A stretch of 64,000 bases of DNA from Epilithonimonas mollis (lineage in GTDB: Bacteria; Bacteroidota; Bacteroidia; Flavobacteriales; Weeksellaceae): assembly GCF_900142325.1 (NCBI RefSeq), contig NZ_FRAM01000004.1, forward strand, positions 272,804 to 336,803, in the 5' to 3' direction. The notes beneath the pieces were generated by a model. The model saw only the letters and a list, made by a program, of their open reading frames with translations. It was not told where the DNA came from and searched no databases. The position numbers were made by a program, and so were the translations under genes. This document shows positions 30,296-39,264 of this stretch, in pieces; position 1 is the stretch's first letter, and each line of letters opens with the position of its first letter.

Positions 30296-31117
30296 TTAAT
30301 CTTTCGCACATCGGAAACCGAGATTATTAAGGCAGTAATTGGCCTGCAGGCTTCCGCGTAATGCATATCTGACAAATGCGGCATAATTCCGAAGATCGGC
30401 AGAGGTTACCGCTGCTCCGGCACAGAAAAGATTGTCATTTGTCGCATTGTCTTTTCTGGATTCTCCGCTCATCATCACCGAATTAAAATCGAAAGTCCAT
30501 TCCCAAACCATTCCGTACATATTGTAGACACCGTAATAGTTCGGAGCTTCCTGTCTGATGATCTGTTTGTTTTTATTTTTTTTCTGATAGGCTTTCAGAA
30601 TAAAATCTGTGAATTCTGGATTTTGTGAAGCATTTTTGGACTTCTGATCCGCTAATGCAACAAATTCCCATTCATCAATTGTCGGCAATCTTTTCCCCAC
30701 ACTTTTGGCGTATTCTTTGGCGGCAAACCAGGAAACATTCGTTACCGGTGCATCAGGATTCAGATTTTCCGGAATTTCAAAATCGCTTTTCCAGTTTTGA
30801 AGATATGTGCTGTCTGCATACAGCCTTTTTACTTTACTTTTGGCCCATTGAGGATTTATTTTGAGAAATTGGAGATACTCTGCATTGGTAACAGGACTGT
30901 CATCCAGATAGAAAGATACTACTTTTACGATTCTTCCGGAATCCTTTCCTATGAAAGCTTCATAAGTCCCGGCTGCTATTTTCACCATTTTCTTTGAACT
31001 GGAAACGGATTTCAAATGGTTTTGATTCTGGGATGCTTTTTCAGGCATTTCGGAATGTCCGGAACAGGAAAACAGTATTGCGACCATTGCAAAAAACACA
31101 CTAACCACGACTCTCAT
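30296..31117 (-). CDS. nirV: NirV-like formylglycine-generating-enzyme family lipoprotein
   Basis: 273 residues with lipobox (ILFSC). SUMF1/FGE-sulfatase fold with VKIAAGTYEAFIG, DDSPVTNAEYLQFLK, APVTNVSWFAAKEYAKSVGK and RLPTIDEWEF, ending GSLQANYCLNNLGFRCAKD. NirV proteins of this family are known beside nirK in denitrifiers, but their role is not settled. The order nirK-nirV with 198 nt between supports the name. Confidence 0.85.
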   Translation of the reverse strand: MRVVVSVFFAMVAILFSCSGHSEMPEKASQNQNHLKSVSSSKKMVKIAAGTYEAFIGKDSGRIVKVVSFYLDDSPVTNAEYLQFLKINPQWAKSKVKRLYADSTYLQNWKSDFEIPENLNPDAPVTNVSWFAAKEYAKSVGKRLPTIDEWEFVALADQKSKNASQNPEFTDFILKAYQKKNKNKQIIRQEAPNYYGVYNMYGMVWEWTFDFNSVMMSGESRKDNATNDNLFCAGAAVTSADLRNYAAFVRYALRGSLQANYCLNNLGFRCAKD

Positions 31118-31205
31118 TATTTCTCAATTTTCAGATCCTCAATTGGACCTCAAGTAAAATTTTATTTTAAATTACCGATCTAATCTATATTGCGACAAAT
31201 CTCTC

Positions 31206-31284
31206 GCAGCCCGACCTGAGTGGAGCTCTTTTTGTGCAGCGAAGCGGAACAAAAAAGCGGGAACGGAGGGCGGATAAGCTGCCC
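31206..31284. repeat. GC-rich intergenic palindromic element between nirK and nirV
   Basis: This 79-nt block is much richer in G+C than its surroundings. It starts GCAGCCCGACCTGAG and ends AAGCTGCCC. The middle folds as TTTTTGT with ACAAAAA around GCAGCGAAGCGG. It resembles the dispersed palindromic intergenic elements common in Chryseobacterium-like genomes (recalled, not checked). It would lie in the nirK-nirV transcript. Confidence 0.55.
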
Positions 31285-31315
31285 AAATAAAATGGACTTT
31301 ATTTATTTTTGAATT

Positions 31316-32350
31316 CTAATTCTTTTTATAAACTGCAGGATTTTCGGCTCCTGTAATTTTAATTTTTCCTAACGCTCCTTTGTTGAATGCTCTGAAAATT
31401 GCGTGATCCACAATCACATATTCGCCAGGAACCGTTGCTTTAAATTCCACAATGGATGCTCCACCAGGCGGAATAACTGTCGTTTGTACGTTTTCATTGA
31501 TTTTGCTGCCACCTTCCATATAGACTTTGTCAAAAATTTCGCCGATAACGTGGAACGAAGAAGTCAGGTTGGGACCACCATTTCCTACAAAGAATCTGAC
31601 GGTTTCTCCTACTTTTGCCTGAAGCTCGTTGGCGCCTAATAAAGCACCTGTATTGCCGTTGAATACAACATAATCAGGATGCTCAGCTATGGCTTTGTCC
31701 ATATCAAATTCCTGAAGGCCTTTGTCACCAAATTTACCTTTGGTGTAGAAATCGCCTTGCATAATGTAGAACTCTTTATCGACTTTTGGCAATCCGCCTT
31801 CGGGTTCTATGAGTATCAATCCGTACATGCCGTTGGCGATATGCATCCCGACTGGAGCTGTAGCACAGTGATAGACATAAAGCCCGGGATTAAGTGCTTT
31901 AAAATTGAATATTTTTTCTGTTCCTGGAGCTACAAAAGTTGCTTCTGCTCCACCTCCGGGTCCATTGACTGCATGGAGATCAATATTGTGTGGAAAAGTA
32001 TTATTCTCATTATTCTTGAGATGTAACTCGATATCATCTCCCACTCTTGCCCGAATGAAACTTCCCGGAACTGTTCCGTTGAACGTCCAGAAATTATATT
32101 GAGTTCCATCTGCAAGTTCGCCGGCTTTTTCTATCGTTTCCAGTCTTACAATGATTTTTTTCGCTGACCGGGTTCCTATTGGTGCAGGGACATTAGGTGC
32201 TGTTACGAACTTATGTTCCTCGGTTGTTCCGTCGGTTTTTATCTGCGATGCATCCTGTTTATTTTCTGAAGCGGCAGATTCGTTTTGTTTGCAGGAATCC
32301 AGACTGATGAAAGCAGACAAAACAGCTGTGAAAAGAAGTGATTTTCTCAT
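31316..32350 (-). CDS. nirK: Copper-containing nitrite reductase
   Basis: 344 residues with a lipobox leader (LDSC, Cys20), so probably lipid-anchored. Two cupredoxin domains. Copper ligands are visible: FPHNIDLHA (type 1 and type 2 His plus the catalytic Asp), [17 protein letters not shown] (type 2 His, type 1 Cys, His and Met) and the second-domain His in [11 protein letters not shown]. The Cys-to-His spacing and [10 protein letters not shown] fit the clade II NirK common in Bacteroidetes. It reduces nitrite to NO, which the qNOR downstream removes. Confidence 0.96.
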   Translation of the reverse strand: MRKSLLFTAVLSAFISLDSCKQNESAASENKQDASQIKTDGTTEEHKFVTAPNVPAPIGTRSAKKIIVRLETIEKAGELADGTQYNFWTFNGTVPGSFIRARVGDDIELHLKNNENNTFPHNIDLHAVNGPGGGAEATFVAPGTEKIFNFKALNPGLYVYHCATAPVGMHIANGMYGLILIEPEGGLPKVDKEFYIMQGDFYTKGKFGDKGLQEFDMDKAIAEHPDYVVFNGNTGALLGANELQAKVGETVRFFVGNGGPNLTSSFHVIGEIFDKVYMEGGSKINENVQTTVIPPGGASIVEFKATVPGEYVIVDHAIFRAFNKGALGKIKITGAENPAVYKKN

Positions 32351-32387
32351 GTTAATAATTTTCGATTTTTTAATTGGTAATAAAATT

Positions 32388-32419
32388 AAAAGGATATAAA
32401 TACCTTTTAGTATTTTATT
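32388..32419 (-). promoter_or_regulatory. Candidate operator upstream of nirK
   Basis: AAAAGG and CCTTTT (32388-32393, 32403-32408) form a dyad 21 bp long. It is followed outward by a 14-mer TTTAGTATTTTATT (32406-32419) that occurs again at 32939-32952, at nearly the same distance upstream of the second Rrf2 gene. The dyad size suits an Rrf2/NsrR-type site. Confidence 0.4.
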
Positions 32420-32455
32420 TATAATGATTTTTTAAATTTTTTAAAGTTATTTGTT

Positions 32456-32887
32456 TTATTGTTTGAGAAACGTTAGTCTTAAATCGAGATTTTTGACAAA
32501 CATTTCGATTTTAGAATTTTCCAGCATATCTTTTATCTGCTGACGAATATGTTTAAAATCGTTATGAATGGGACAAGGATGATTTTCCGAACATTCTTTA
32601 AGACCCAGCCCGCAACCGGAGAAAAGTTTGTTTCCGTCTATCTCTTTCACGATATCTGCAACAGATTGCTCAAGGTCTTTCCCTTCCATAAAAAAACCTC
32701 CGTTCGGTCCTTTTGCAGATTGTACAAATCCTTTTCTGCTGAGATCCTGCAATATTTTCGCAATGAAATACTCCGGGGAATCTATTCCTGATGAAATATC
32801 TTTTATCCCTACCCTGCTCCCGTCTTTAGACTTCTGCGCGATAAAGATCAAAGCACGAATGGCGTATTCACAGGTTTTAGAAAACAT
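32456..32887 (-). CDS. Second Rrf2-family regulator, probable NO sensor
   Basis: 143 residues. It has the same architecture as the one at 23452: start MFSKTCEYAIRALIFIAQ, wing SAKGPNGGFFMEG, and three Cys C-x6-C-x5-C (CGLGLKECSENHPC, then PIH). It stands 105 nt upstream of nirK on the same strand and likely controls it. The two regulators mark both edges of the nitrite/NO cluster. Confidence 0.88.
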   Translation of the reverse strand: MFSKTCEYAIRALIFIAQKSKDGSRVGIKDISSGIDSPEYFIAKILQDLSRKGFVQSAKGPNGGFFMEGKDLEQSVADIVKEIDGNKLFSGCGLGLKECSENHPCPIHNDFKHIRQQIKDMLENSKIEMFVKNLDLRLTFLKQ

Positions 32888-32904
32888 TCTCTATTTTTAT
32901 ATGA

Positions 32905-32970
32905 CAAAGGTAAGATACTTATTTTAAATAAAAGACAGTTTAGTATTTTATTACACTGATATATATCAGT
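32905..32970 (-). promoter_or_regulatory. Promoter region of the second Rrf2 gene
   Basis: On the minus strand TACCTTTG (32905-32912) fits TAnnTTTG, 17 nt before the start. Further out lie the 14-mer shared with nirK (32939-32952) and a perfect 16-bp palindrome ACTGATATATATCAGT (32955-32970). Autoregulation is likely. The remaining 32888-33059 stretch has no gene. Confidence 0.45.
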
Positions 32971-33047
32971 TCTGATAAGTTTACTAAATTTCTTCCGTAT
33001 TTTTAATTGGATAATTATCATGTAACATGCGAAAAACACAGCAATAA

Positions 33048-33088
33048 CTTAAAAACAATAACCCTGAACATGACAGCTGTCCAGGGTT
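33048..33088 (-). terminator. Terminator of the phosphoesterase gene
   Basis: AACCCTG / CAGGGTT stem (33060-33066, 33082-33088), followed on the minus strand by ATTGTTTTTAAG. It stands 26 nt past the stop of the T9SS phosphoesterase. Confidence 0.7.
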
Positions 33089-33113
33089 GTAATTTTTGAT
33101 TAAAGGTTTTATA

Positions 33114-35858
33114 TTATTTCACTATCATTTTGACGGTATATAGTTTATTTGAAAATATTTTCAGGACGTAAACCCCTTTTGGAAGGCTCTGATTGATGAT
33201 CGATGTTGCATTGTTATTGATGTTCTTCGAGGTGTAGAAAAGACTTCCCGTCATATCATAGACATCAATTTTCTCGATCGGATATTTTGCCTTGATATAA
33301 GTTCTCTCGCCACTGTTAACTGGATTTGGATAAACCTGAATTCCTGATTCTGATGAGTTGCTGCTGGTACCAAGAGTTTCTCCAACCACCTCAAATTCGA
33401 CTCTGTTAGAAACCTCATTATAAGAATCATTGGTAAACATGACAATGAAATAACTTCCCGGTTCAGTTGGTAATTTATCATCAGGAATCTCTACATTACC
33501 ATTTGCAATACCATTGAAATAAGTATAGCTAACCAGAGGATCGATGTTCGGGTTATCATTTTTATGGTAGATTCCCAGCCAGTCTTTCACAATACCGGGA
33601 GAATCTGTCCATGTTGCCATGATATTTTCATTCAGGTTATATATCGTTTTATTGATCATGAGTTGGGTGATGTCGTCTCCGATCTGGAAGAAGATTTTAT
33701 TACCTACGGCTGTATAGCCGTCCTCGAGAAAATATTGTGCAAAATAGTAACCTTTCGGCAATCCGTTGAATGTATAAGTACCATTAGCAGAAGTCACATA
33801 AGCCCATTTCGGAGAAGTTACAGCAGACGACGGCGTTATCCCTACTTTATAAACACCTACCCAATCTTTGGACAAAGCAGGTGCATTAGTGTAACTTAGC
33901 TTTACTGTTCCGGTCACCGGATAATTATTCTGATCTGTAGACAAGGTTACGGGCGGACCAACGTAAAATGATTTTCTTGGTGCAATTTCCGTATAGCCAT
34001 CGTTAGCCATTAGAGCAGCATAATATTGTCCTTTTGTAGCCAAACCACTAGTGAAAGTCATACTTCCACTGACCTGTCCATTGGTATATTTCCAGATCTG
34101 GGAAGGATTGGCTGAACCGGGATTTTGCCCCTTTTTATAGATCCCAATCCAGTCCTTTGCATTTCCGGGTGTATCTGTAAAGCTGATCTTGATGGGTTTA
34201 TTTTGCTCATATTCCGTAGCATCGGGAACGATCTGTGTGTTAAGCACGACACTGTTAATGATCTTAAAAGATTTTATATCGCTCCAAGGAGACCATTTCA
34301 GATTTCTGTCCCTGTATCTGACTTTAACATAATAAACTCCATTGGTTAATCCATTCTTTTCAATTGTAGCTTTTGTAATGTCAAGATTGGCATTGACATC
34401 CTTTGACTCGTCTGTTCTGTTGCCTGCTTTACCATAAAAGTTTTCAAAATCCCTGTAGATATCTTTTTCCACAATGCTGAAATCCTGAGTTTTGGATAAT
34501 AGGAACTCAGTCGTATTCAGCAATTCATCAGAAGTTGTCTCATAAGGAGAGCTTTCTATTGTGATCGGAAGTTCCAATTCCTGACCGTTGTAATTGTTCA
34601 GAATACCCGGTTTTTGCGGTGCAGGTTTATTTTTAGCATGATGAAATCTGTCCATCAGCACATTATCTTTCCATTCAAAAATACTGCCTATAGAATAAGC
34701 TTCGACATCAAATGTATTGTTAACAGTATCAACATCGATGATCTGATAGATCCAGTTTGGGAGCGTTTTCTGGACGTCATCAAAATCCTGTTCAGACGAC
34801 ATTCCCCAATACTGATCCCAGGCTACACCACCGGAAATAATCTGATAGGTCGGAAAATTCTTAAGCTGACCTCTGTGATACAAGTGATGATGGGCTCCGA
34901 TATGCAAAATATGTTTCGCACTTGTATTCATAATTGGCATCACGGTATTCCTGATCCATGTCGAGATATCGCCGACATATTGCTCAGCCTGGTAAGGTCT
35001 GTGTCCCAAAGATACAATCCATTGTACGGTATTATCCTGATCAGCCAATGGCAAAATTTTGTTCAGCCATGTGATCTGATCATTAGACGGATGTTCGGTA
35101 TCAAACGCAATGAAAAGCGTATTCCCTGCCTGTCTTGCATAATAAGCCTCGGAACCCGAAGAAATACCTTTATAAGTGACATCATCAAGGATATAATGAT
35201 CATAATAAGCCTGCATTCCCAATGTACCGTATGTTTCGTGGTTACCAACAAGTGTCTGTATAGGAAGGAATCCCGACAATTTTTTGTTTTTGGAAAAATG
35301 TACATTTTCATAATGATCCAATGTCCCGACATCCACCTGATCGCCTACCATAACTGTCATTGCGATATTATCAGACGGATCTTTGTCATAGCCCCATTTT
35401 CTGGCTATCTGTCTTTTGGCAGCAGAAACCAAAGAATCATATCTCGGTACACCTTTCATCTGGTTGTCACCCATAATCAAAAAACGGATGTGGCCATCCG
35501 CAGTCGAAGCCTGTCCTGGTAATGGCAGTGTTTTAAAAGAATAAACCTGGGAAATACGGTTTCCTGTTTTGATTCTGTAGTAGTATTTTGTATTAGCCGT
35601 AAGACCATCAATCTTGACAGAATGGTAATAATAGTTAGCAGGATAACCTGTATCCGAAAGGATCTTGTTGGTACCCGTTTTTGTTGACGCCAGCTGATTT
35701 TGTGACAAACCATATTCAACGACGGTCTCTGCATTGTCCGTGGTTTTCCAGTTTACACAGATAGACGTCGGCGACGGCGCCTGGAGATAAGGAAATAATT
35801 CCTGTGCTGAAGCTGTTCCGCAGATCAGCATCAAACAAATTAATAATAGTCTTTTCAT
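33114..35858 (-). CDS. Purple-acid-phosphatase-like protein with repeats and T9SS tail
   Basis: 914 residues from the ATG at 35858 (leader MKRLLLICLMLICGTASAQ). Order: fibronectin-like purple-acid-phosphatase N-domain (about 20-120), metallophosphoesterase with GDNQMKG, VMVGDQVDVG, LVGNHETYG, SLGHRPYQ and IGAHHHLYHRG (metal ligands), a linker with a fibronectin-like part, then three tandem repeats of about 95 residues each marked by DW[IVL]G[IV]Y[KH]. The end is a type A T9SS sorting domain (VYPNPVNSGE and a final VKMIVK). The protein is therefore secreted or surface-bound. The substrate is a phosphate ester, type unknown. Confidence 0.9.
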   Translation of the reverse strand: MKRLLLICLMLICGTASAQELFPYLQAPSPTSICVNWKTTDNAETVVEYGLSQNQLASTKTGTNKILSDTGYPANYYYHSVKIDGLTANTKYYYRIKTGNRISQVYSFKTLPLPGQASTADGHIRFLIMGDNQMKGVPRYDSLVSAAKRQIARKWGYDKDPSDNIAMTVMVGDQVDVGTLDHYENVHFSKNKKLSGFLPIQTLVGNHETYGTLGMQAYYDHYILDDVTYKGISSGSEAYYARQAGNTLFIAFDTEHPSNDQITWLNKILPLADQDNTVQWIVSLGHRPYQAEQYVGDISTWIRNTVMPIMNTSAKHILHIGAHHHLYHRGQLKNFPTYQIISGGVAWDQYWGMSSEQDFDDVQKTLPNWIYQIIDVDTVNNTFDVEAYSIGSIFEWKDNVLMDRFHHAKNKPAPQKPGILNNYNGQELELPITIESSPYETTSDELLNTTEFLLSKTQDFSIVEKDIYRDFENFYGKAGNRTDESKDVNANLDITKATIEKNGLTNGVYYVKVRYRDRNLKWSPWSDIKSFKIINSVVLNTQIVPDATEYEQNKPIKISFTDTPGNAKDWIGIYKKGQNPGSANPSQIWKYTNGQVSGSMTFTSGLATKGQYYAALMANDGYTEIAPRKSFYVGPPVTLSTDQNNYPVTGTVKLSYTNAPALSKDWVGVYKVGITPSSAVTSPKWAYVTSANGTYTFNGLPKGYYFAQYFLEDGYTAVGNKIFFQIGDDITQLMINKTIYNLNENIMATWTDSPGIVKDWLGIYHKNDNPNIDPLVSYTYFNGIANGNVEIPDDKLPTEPGSYFIVMFTNDSYNEVSNRVEFEVVGETLGTSSNSSESGIQVYPNPVNSGERTYIKAKYPIEKIDVYDMTGSLFYTSKNINNNATSIINQSLPKGVYVLKIFSNKLYTVKMIVK

Positions 35859-36260
35859 TTCTTTTATAGATTTGGGCAAAGCTATCATTGATCTATTATC
35901 TTATCTGTAATTGAATTTTAAATATGAATTAATTTTTGCTGTGTTATTTTATCTTTATGGCTGAAAAATTTACAATCCGGTGATATAAAGATCATTGTTC
36001 ATCACAAATAATTAACAATAAAACCTTAATTATTATTAATCAATAGATTAGACGCCAAAACTATTATTTAGCAGTAAATTCATCATTTATATGATTAATT
36101 TGTTATTTTGTAAAAAGACCATTTGGTATTTTTACGCAAAAATCACAGAAAACCTTTTCTTACATTTCAAACTGCTTCCCCTGAGTTTTTCCGTTCAGGA
36201 CATTTTTATTGACCGAAAAATTTTGAGTCAATTATAAAAATATAATATCGATTGCGGAAA
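35859..36260. other. Intergenic stretch with no gene seen
   Basis: About 400 nt, strongly AT-rich, upstream of the phosphoesterase and downstream of the CinA-family gene. No reading frame, tRNA or clear terminator was found on either strand. It should hold the promoter of the phosphoesterase. Confidence 0.5.
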
Positions 36261-36851
36261 TTAAGAAGCTTTATCATTATCTATGCCTGTATCAATTTGC
36301 TTATCCAGCTCAAGCTTGAAACATCCCAGTATGAATTCGCTATAATACAACTGGGCATTTACAGCTTTGGTTCTCGAGTGCAGATCCAACCTTTCTGATA
36401 ATATGATCTTTCCGCGGTGGCTTATTGAAAAGTAGGCGAACAGCTTTTTGCCAGATTCTTCTACAGGTGTGGCATAACCCGTTACAGCTATGGACCAGTT
36501 TGTTCTGTACATTTTTGCCACATTCAGAGCCATGGTTTCAGCAATATTGGAAGAAACACAATTGGTTTTTATGGCCTCCTCCAGGTCAACCTTTAGAATT
36601 TCAACCTTTTCCTGAAGACTGTACGCGGTTATCCCACCCATGAAAAAAGTTGAGGCATCTCTCATCTGGGAAAAGGAAAACTGTAGAAAACCGGATGTCA
36701 CACTTTCTGCAACTGCAATCGTTTCCTTACATTGCAACATTCGTTTGCCAATATAACTAAGCAAATTTTCGAGTTCAATAATAAAAAAAATAAGTGACCT
36801 TACAGACAGTTCGTCTGAACTGACACCGATCTGAGATGGCTTTACAATCAT
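36261..36851 (-). CDS. CinA-family protein (C-terminal amidohydrolase domain)
   Basis: 196 residues with only the CinA C-terminal domain: KETIAVAESVTSGFLQFSFS, FFMGGITAYSLQEKVEIL and WSIAVTGYATPVEE. Family members deamidate nicotinamide mononucleotide; stand-alone domains are common. The first 37 residues before MLQCKETIA are an extra helix. Either Met could be the start. It is a single gene on the minus strand. Confidence 0.78.
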   Translation of the reverse strand: MIVKPSQIGVSSDELSVRSLIFFIIELENLLSYIGKRMLQCKETIAVAESVTSGFLQFSFSQMRDASTFFMGGITAYSLQEKVEILKVDLEEAIKTNCVSSNIAETMALNVAKMYRTNWSIAVTGYATPVEESGKKLFAYFSISHRGKIILSERLDLHSRTKAVNAQLYYSEFILGCFKLELDKQIDTGIDNDKAS

Positions 36852-37149
36852 AAATTAATTTGAATAAGACTACTGAAGCAAATGAGAATCTTCAATTGTT
36901 CGGACCGACGAAAATAGGAAAATCAGATTCTTTCATTTATGACCTGAATCATCAATAATTATTTCAAAATAAAATGAAACAGGGCTTTTATAGGAGTTAA
37001 AAAGGCATTTGAAAATCAAACTTTATTATTAATTACAAAAGACAGATAGACTTAATTCAAAAATAATTTAATATTTGACATAACTGTTTAAGCTTTTCCC
37101 CATAATGGCATTTGTATTGTTAGGAAACATTATTATTAATTCGTTTACC

Positions 37150-37572
37150 ATGAAAAAACTGATTCTAATAGCAATTTGTTTTGTCGGGTTATCATCGTGC
37201 GATAAACCAGCTAAAATGGCTGGCAACAATATCAAAGAAGAAAAGCCCGCAGTTGGATCTGAGAAAGATAGCCACGGATGTATTGCAACCGCAGGACAGA
37301 CCTGGAGCGAACTGAAAAAAGATTGCATTCAGATTTTTAATGAAGGATTACGGCTTAATCCTGTGGAAGCACAAAAAAATAATTCTGTTATCAGTATCTT
37401 TGTACTATTAAATGACGACAGATCTAAACTTGAACTCTTTTTACCACATAATACCATCATGTTAACCAAATCTGATCAGGGTATCTATCAAAACGATAAT
37501 TATGAATATGATTCCGAAAAATCTGTTCTATATGTCAATGGTATAAAGAAATATGAAGGTAATGTTGAATAA
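37150..37572 (+). CDS. Hypothetical lipoprotein
   Basis: 140 residues from the ATG at 37150, preferred over 37105 because a lipobox leader begins here (MKKLILIAICFVGLSSC). The mature part has DSHGCIATAGQTWSELKKDC with two Cys, then a strand-rich part (VISIFVLLNDDRSKLELFLP). The family is unknown. It lies 29 nt before another orphan on the same strand. Confidence 0.7.
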   Translation: MKKLILIAICFVGLSSCDKPAKMAGNNIKEEKPAVGSEKDSHGCIATAGQTWSELKKDCIQIFNEGLRLNPVEAQKNNSVISIFVLLNDDRSKLELFLPHNTIMLTKSDQGIYQNDNYEYDSEKSVLYVNGIKKYEGNVE

Positions 37573-37601
37573 TTTATGATTACTGTATCTAAAAATATGA
37601 T

Positions 37602-37952
37602 ATGAATTTTACACTGGAGATCACGGCGCCCGAAAGAGGCTCAAACATTTTATTTAAAACCATTTATTTTAATGCTTTTAAAATTAATATTATTGAAAGA
37701 TACTCCGGGAAGGGGCATAATAAATTTTACCATATCATTATAAAGCTCAGAACTATTGATGATGAGATCATACTTACTAAAAATGGTGCGGGAAGAATGA
37801 AGATTAGCGAATCAGACTTCGAGAGCTATGGACGATTGTCTAAAGTATTGAATTCTTATGAATACCGAAACAAACTGATGGATCGAAAAACGGTTGATGA
37901 TAAGTTTGTTAACTTCATTCTGAGCAAGATGGTTAATAATTACCAGCTGTAG
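37602..37952 (+). CDS. Hypothetical cytosolic protein
   Basis: 116 residues with no leader or membrane segment. It alternates strands and charged turns (NFTLEITAPERGSNILFKT, ISESDFESYGRLSKVLNSYE). No family is recognised. It follows the lipoprotein gene on the same strand and is the last intact gene before the mobile region. Confidence 0.5.
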   Translation: MNFTLEITAPERGSNILFKTIYFNAFKINIIERYSGKGHNKFYHIIIKLRTIDDEIILTKNGAGRMKISESDFESYGRLSKVLNSYEYRNKLMDRKTVDDKFVNFILSKMVNNYQL

Positions 37953-38008
37953 TTATTTATAATTTAATTTGTTGAAAGCTATAGTGGATAATCAAAGAAA
38001 AGCTAATT

Positions 38009-38395
38009 TATTTCCCCCGATGCAGAATATGTGAGCGTAAGAGAAGGGCAATGTCTCCCGATTCCTGACGGGCTGAGTTTTGCGGAAGCTGCAAGTTTAC
38101 CAGAAACTGTATTTACCGTCTGGTCCAACATTTTTCAGAGAGGAAATCTTCAATCTGAAGAAACGCTTTTACTTCATGGCGGAAACAGCGGCATTGGAAT
38201 TACCGGTATTCAGATTGCCCATGCATTAGGTTCAAAAGTGATTGTGACCGTTGGTTCTGACGAAAAAGGTAAAATTTGTCTTAAGTTGGGCGCTGATTCA
38301 TATATCAATTATAAACACAGAATTTTGAAGACGAATTACAAAAAGAAGGTGTAGATGTTATTCTGGAAGATTGGCGGCGCTTATTTAGCCAAAAA
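38009..38395 (+). pseudogene. Fragment of a zinc-type quinone oxidoreductase
   Basis: Readable as AEYVSVREGQCLPIPDGLSF, then LPETVFTVWSNIFQRG, LLLHGGNSGIGITGIQIAHA and GSKVIVTVGSDEKGKICLKL, which is the middle of an NADPH:quinone reductase (MDR family). The N-terminal third is missing. After position 38318 the frame shifts, and a decayed DVIL..IGGAYLAKKIQ segment can be followed to about 38395. It lies at the edge of the mobile region and was probably broken by insertion or deletion. Confidence 0.8.
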
Positions 38396-38630
38396 GATAC
38401 AATAATAAAGGCGAGGAAATCACCAAGTATTTTATAGAAGAAAACAATTTTGTGTGGACATGGACAGTTTTGATAACAAAATTCCATCTTCAGGATATGT
38501 GCAGACAGTTAGGAAAAATATCGTCAAAAAATCATTAATCCAAAAAGTAGAGAGAAGAAGTCCTTTGGTGTCGGAAGACGCACAACGCGATATCTTGCGT
38601 TTATGGAAAATTTGTATTAAAGTGTACTAA
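38396..38630 (+). pseudogene. Degraded gene remnant of unknown family
   Basis: NKGEEITKYFIEENNFV in one frame continues, after a shift at a GTGTG run near 38452, as MDSFDNKIPSSGYVQTVRKN and a basic end RDILRLWKICIKVY, stopping at 38630. The last 56 residues also form a continuous small frame from ATG 38460. Both halves look like real coding sequence. The family is not recognised. Confidence 0.45.
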
Positions 38631-38702
38631 AGTCTTTAAAGTTATTTAAAAGTGACAACCAAAAAACCAAAAAAAATGGATTCTTTTTTAAAAATCCTTT
38701 CG

Positions 38703-38730
38703 AGGTACAACAAAGGTACAAATTTGTACC
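38703..38730. other. GTAC dyad cluster, possible recombinase site
   Basis: GGTACAA occurs at 38704, again at 38715, and inverted at 38724-38730. GGTACAAATTTGTACC (38715-38730) is a perfect 16-bp palindrome. Similar GTAC words lie inside the 294-bp repeats further right. Such arrays at the edge of an integrative element could be integrase arm sites; no integrase is in the window. Confidence 0.4.
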
Positions 38731-38777
38731 GATTATCACAAATCAATGCAAAATAAACGTATATTAGCAAAATAGAT

Positions 38778-38801
38778 AAAAGCCCTATAAATAAGGGTTT
38801 T
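38778..38801. terminator. Hairpin with A-run and T-run
   Basis: AAAAGCCCTATAAATAAGGGTTTT folds as AAAAGCCCT with AGGGTTTT and is followed by T-rich DNA, so it may stop transcripts in either direction. A partial copy, AATAAGGGTTTTT, follows at 38811. Confidence 0.55.
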
Positions 38802-38850
38802 ATGTTTATTAATAAGGGTTTTTGATTGTTTGTTTTGCTGTGGTTACTTT

Positions 38851-39144
38851 CCGATACAGCATCTATAGAAGTCTTTATTGATGGTGGTTTATACCATACA
38901 AGGTGTACAAAAGTGGTACAAGATTAAGATGCTGCAACATCTTTTTTTTCTACTTTTCCGCACGCATCTCATCACAGTAAATGATTGTAAACCAATACTT
39001 TAAAATACTTCACGATAAATTTAAAAATACATTTGTACTACTTTTGTCCACCTCCAACCTTATAAAATATTGAAAATTAAATAATTAACAATTCCCGACT
39101 GCAACGGTGATAATTATTACATTTCGCCTGTACACCTCAATTTT
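38851..39144. repeat. 294-bp direct repeat, left copy
   Basis: This block aligns without gaps to 44573-44866 (exact offset 5722; about 35 mismatches by hand, near 88%). Two stretches of over 40 nt are identical. One (38923-38965 region) holds the hairpin AAGATG / CATCTT followed by eight T. The other (39014-39060 region) holds TTTGTACTACTTTTGTCCAC, nearly the inverse of GTGTACAAAAGTGGTACA at 38903-38920. There is no reading frame. The conserved parts suggest a structural or recombination role. Confidence 0.85.
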
Positions 39145-39264
39145 TTTCTATTTTTTGAATAAAGATAAATTTTCGAATGTAGCTTTAACATCTTAAAATT
39201 CGTATTAAGTCAAATAAAAGTTTTTCGTACTTCTCTCAAAATCATCATTTCCTGAGGAAAGCTT

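Noticed and set aside
34614..35522. Open frame of 302 codons on the plus strand
   Set aside because: It is antisense to the clear metal-binding motifs of the phosphoesterase, shows no family features, and has a low-complexity Ile/Arg/Cys-rich translation.
38851..39144. 294-bp repeats as an insertion sequence
   Set aside because: They have no transposase frame, no terminal inverted repeats spanning the block, and the same orientation without target duplications visible.
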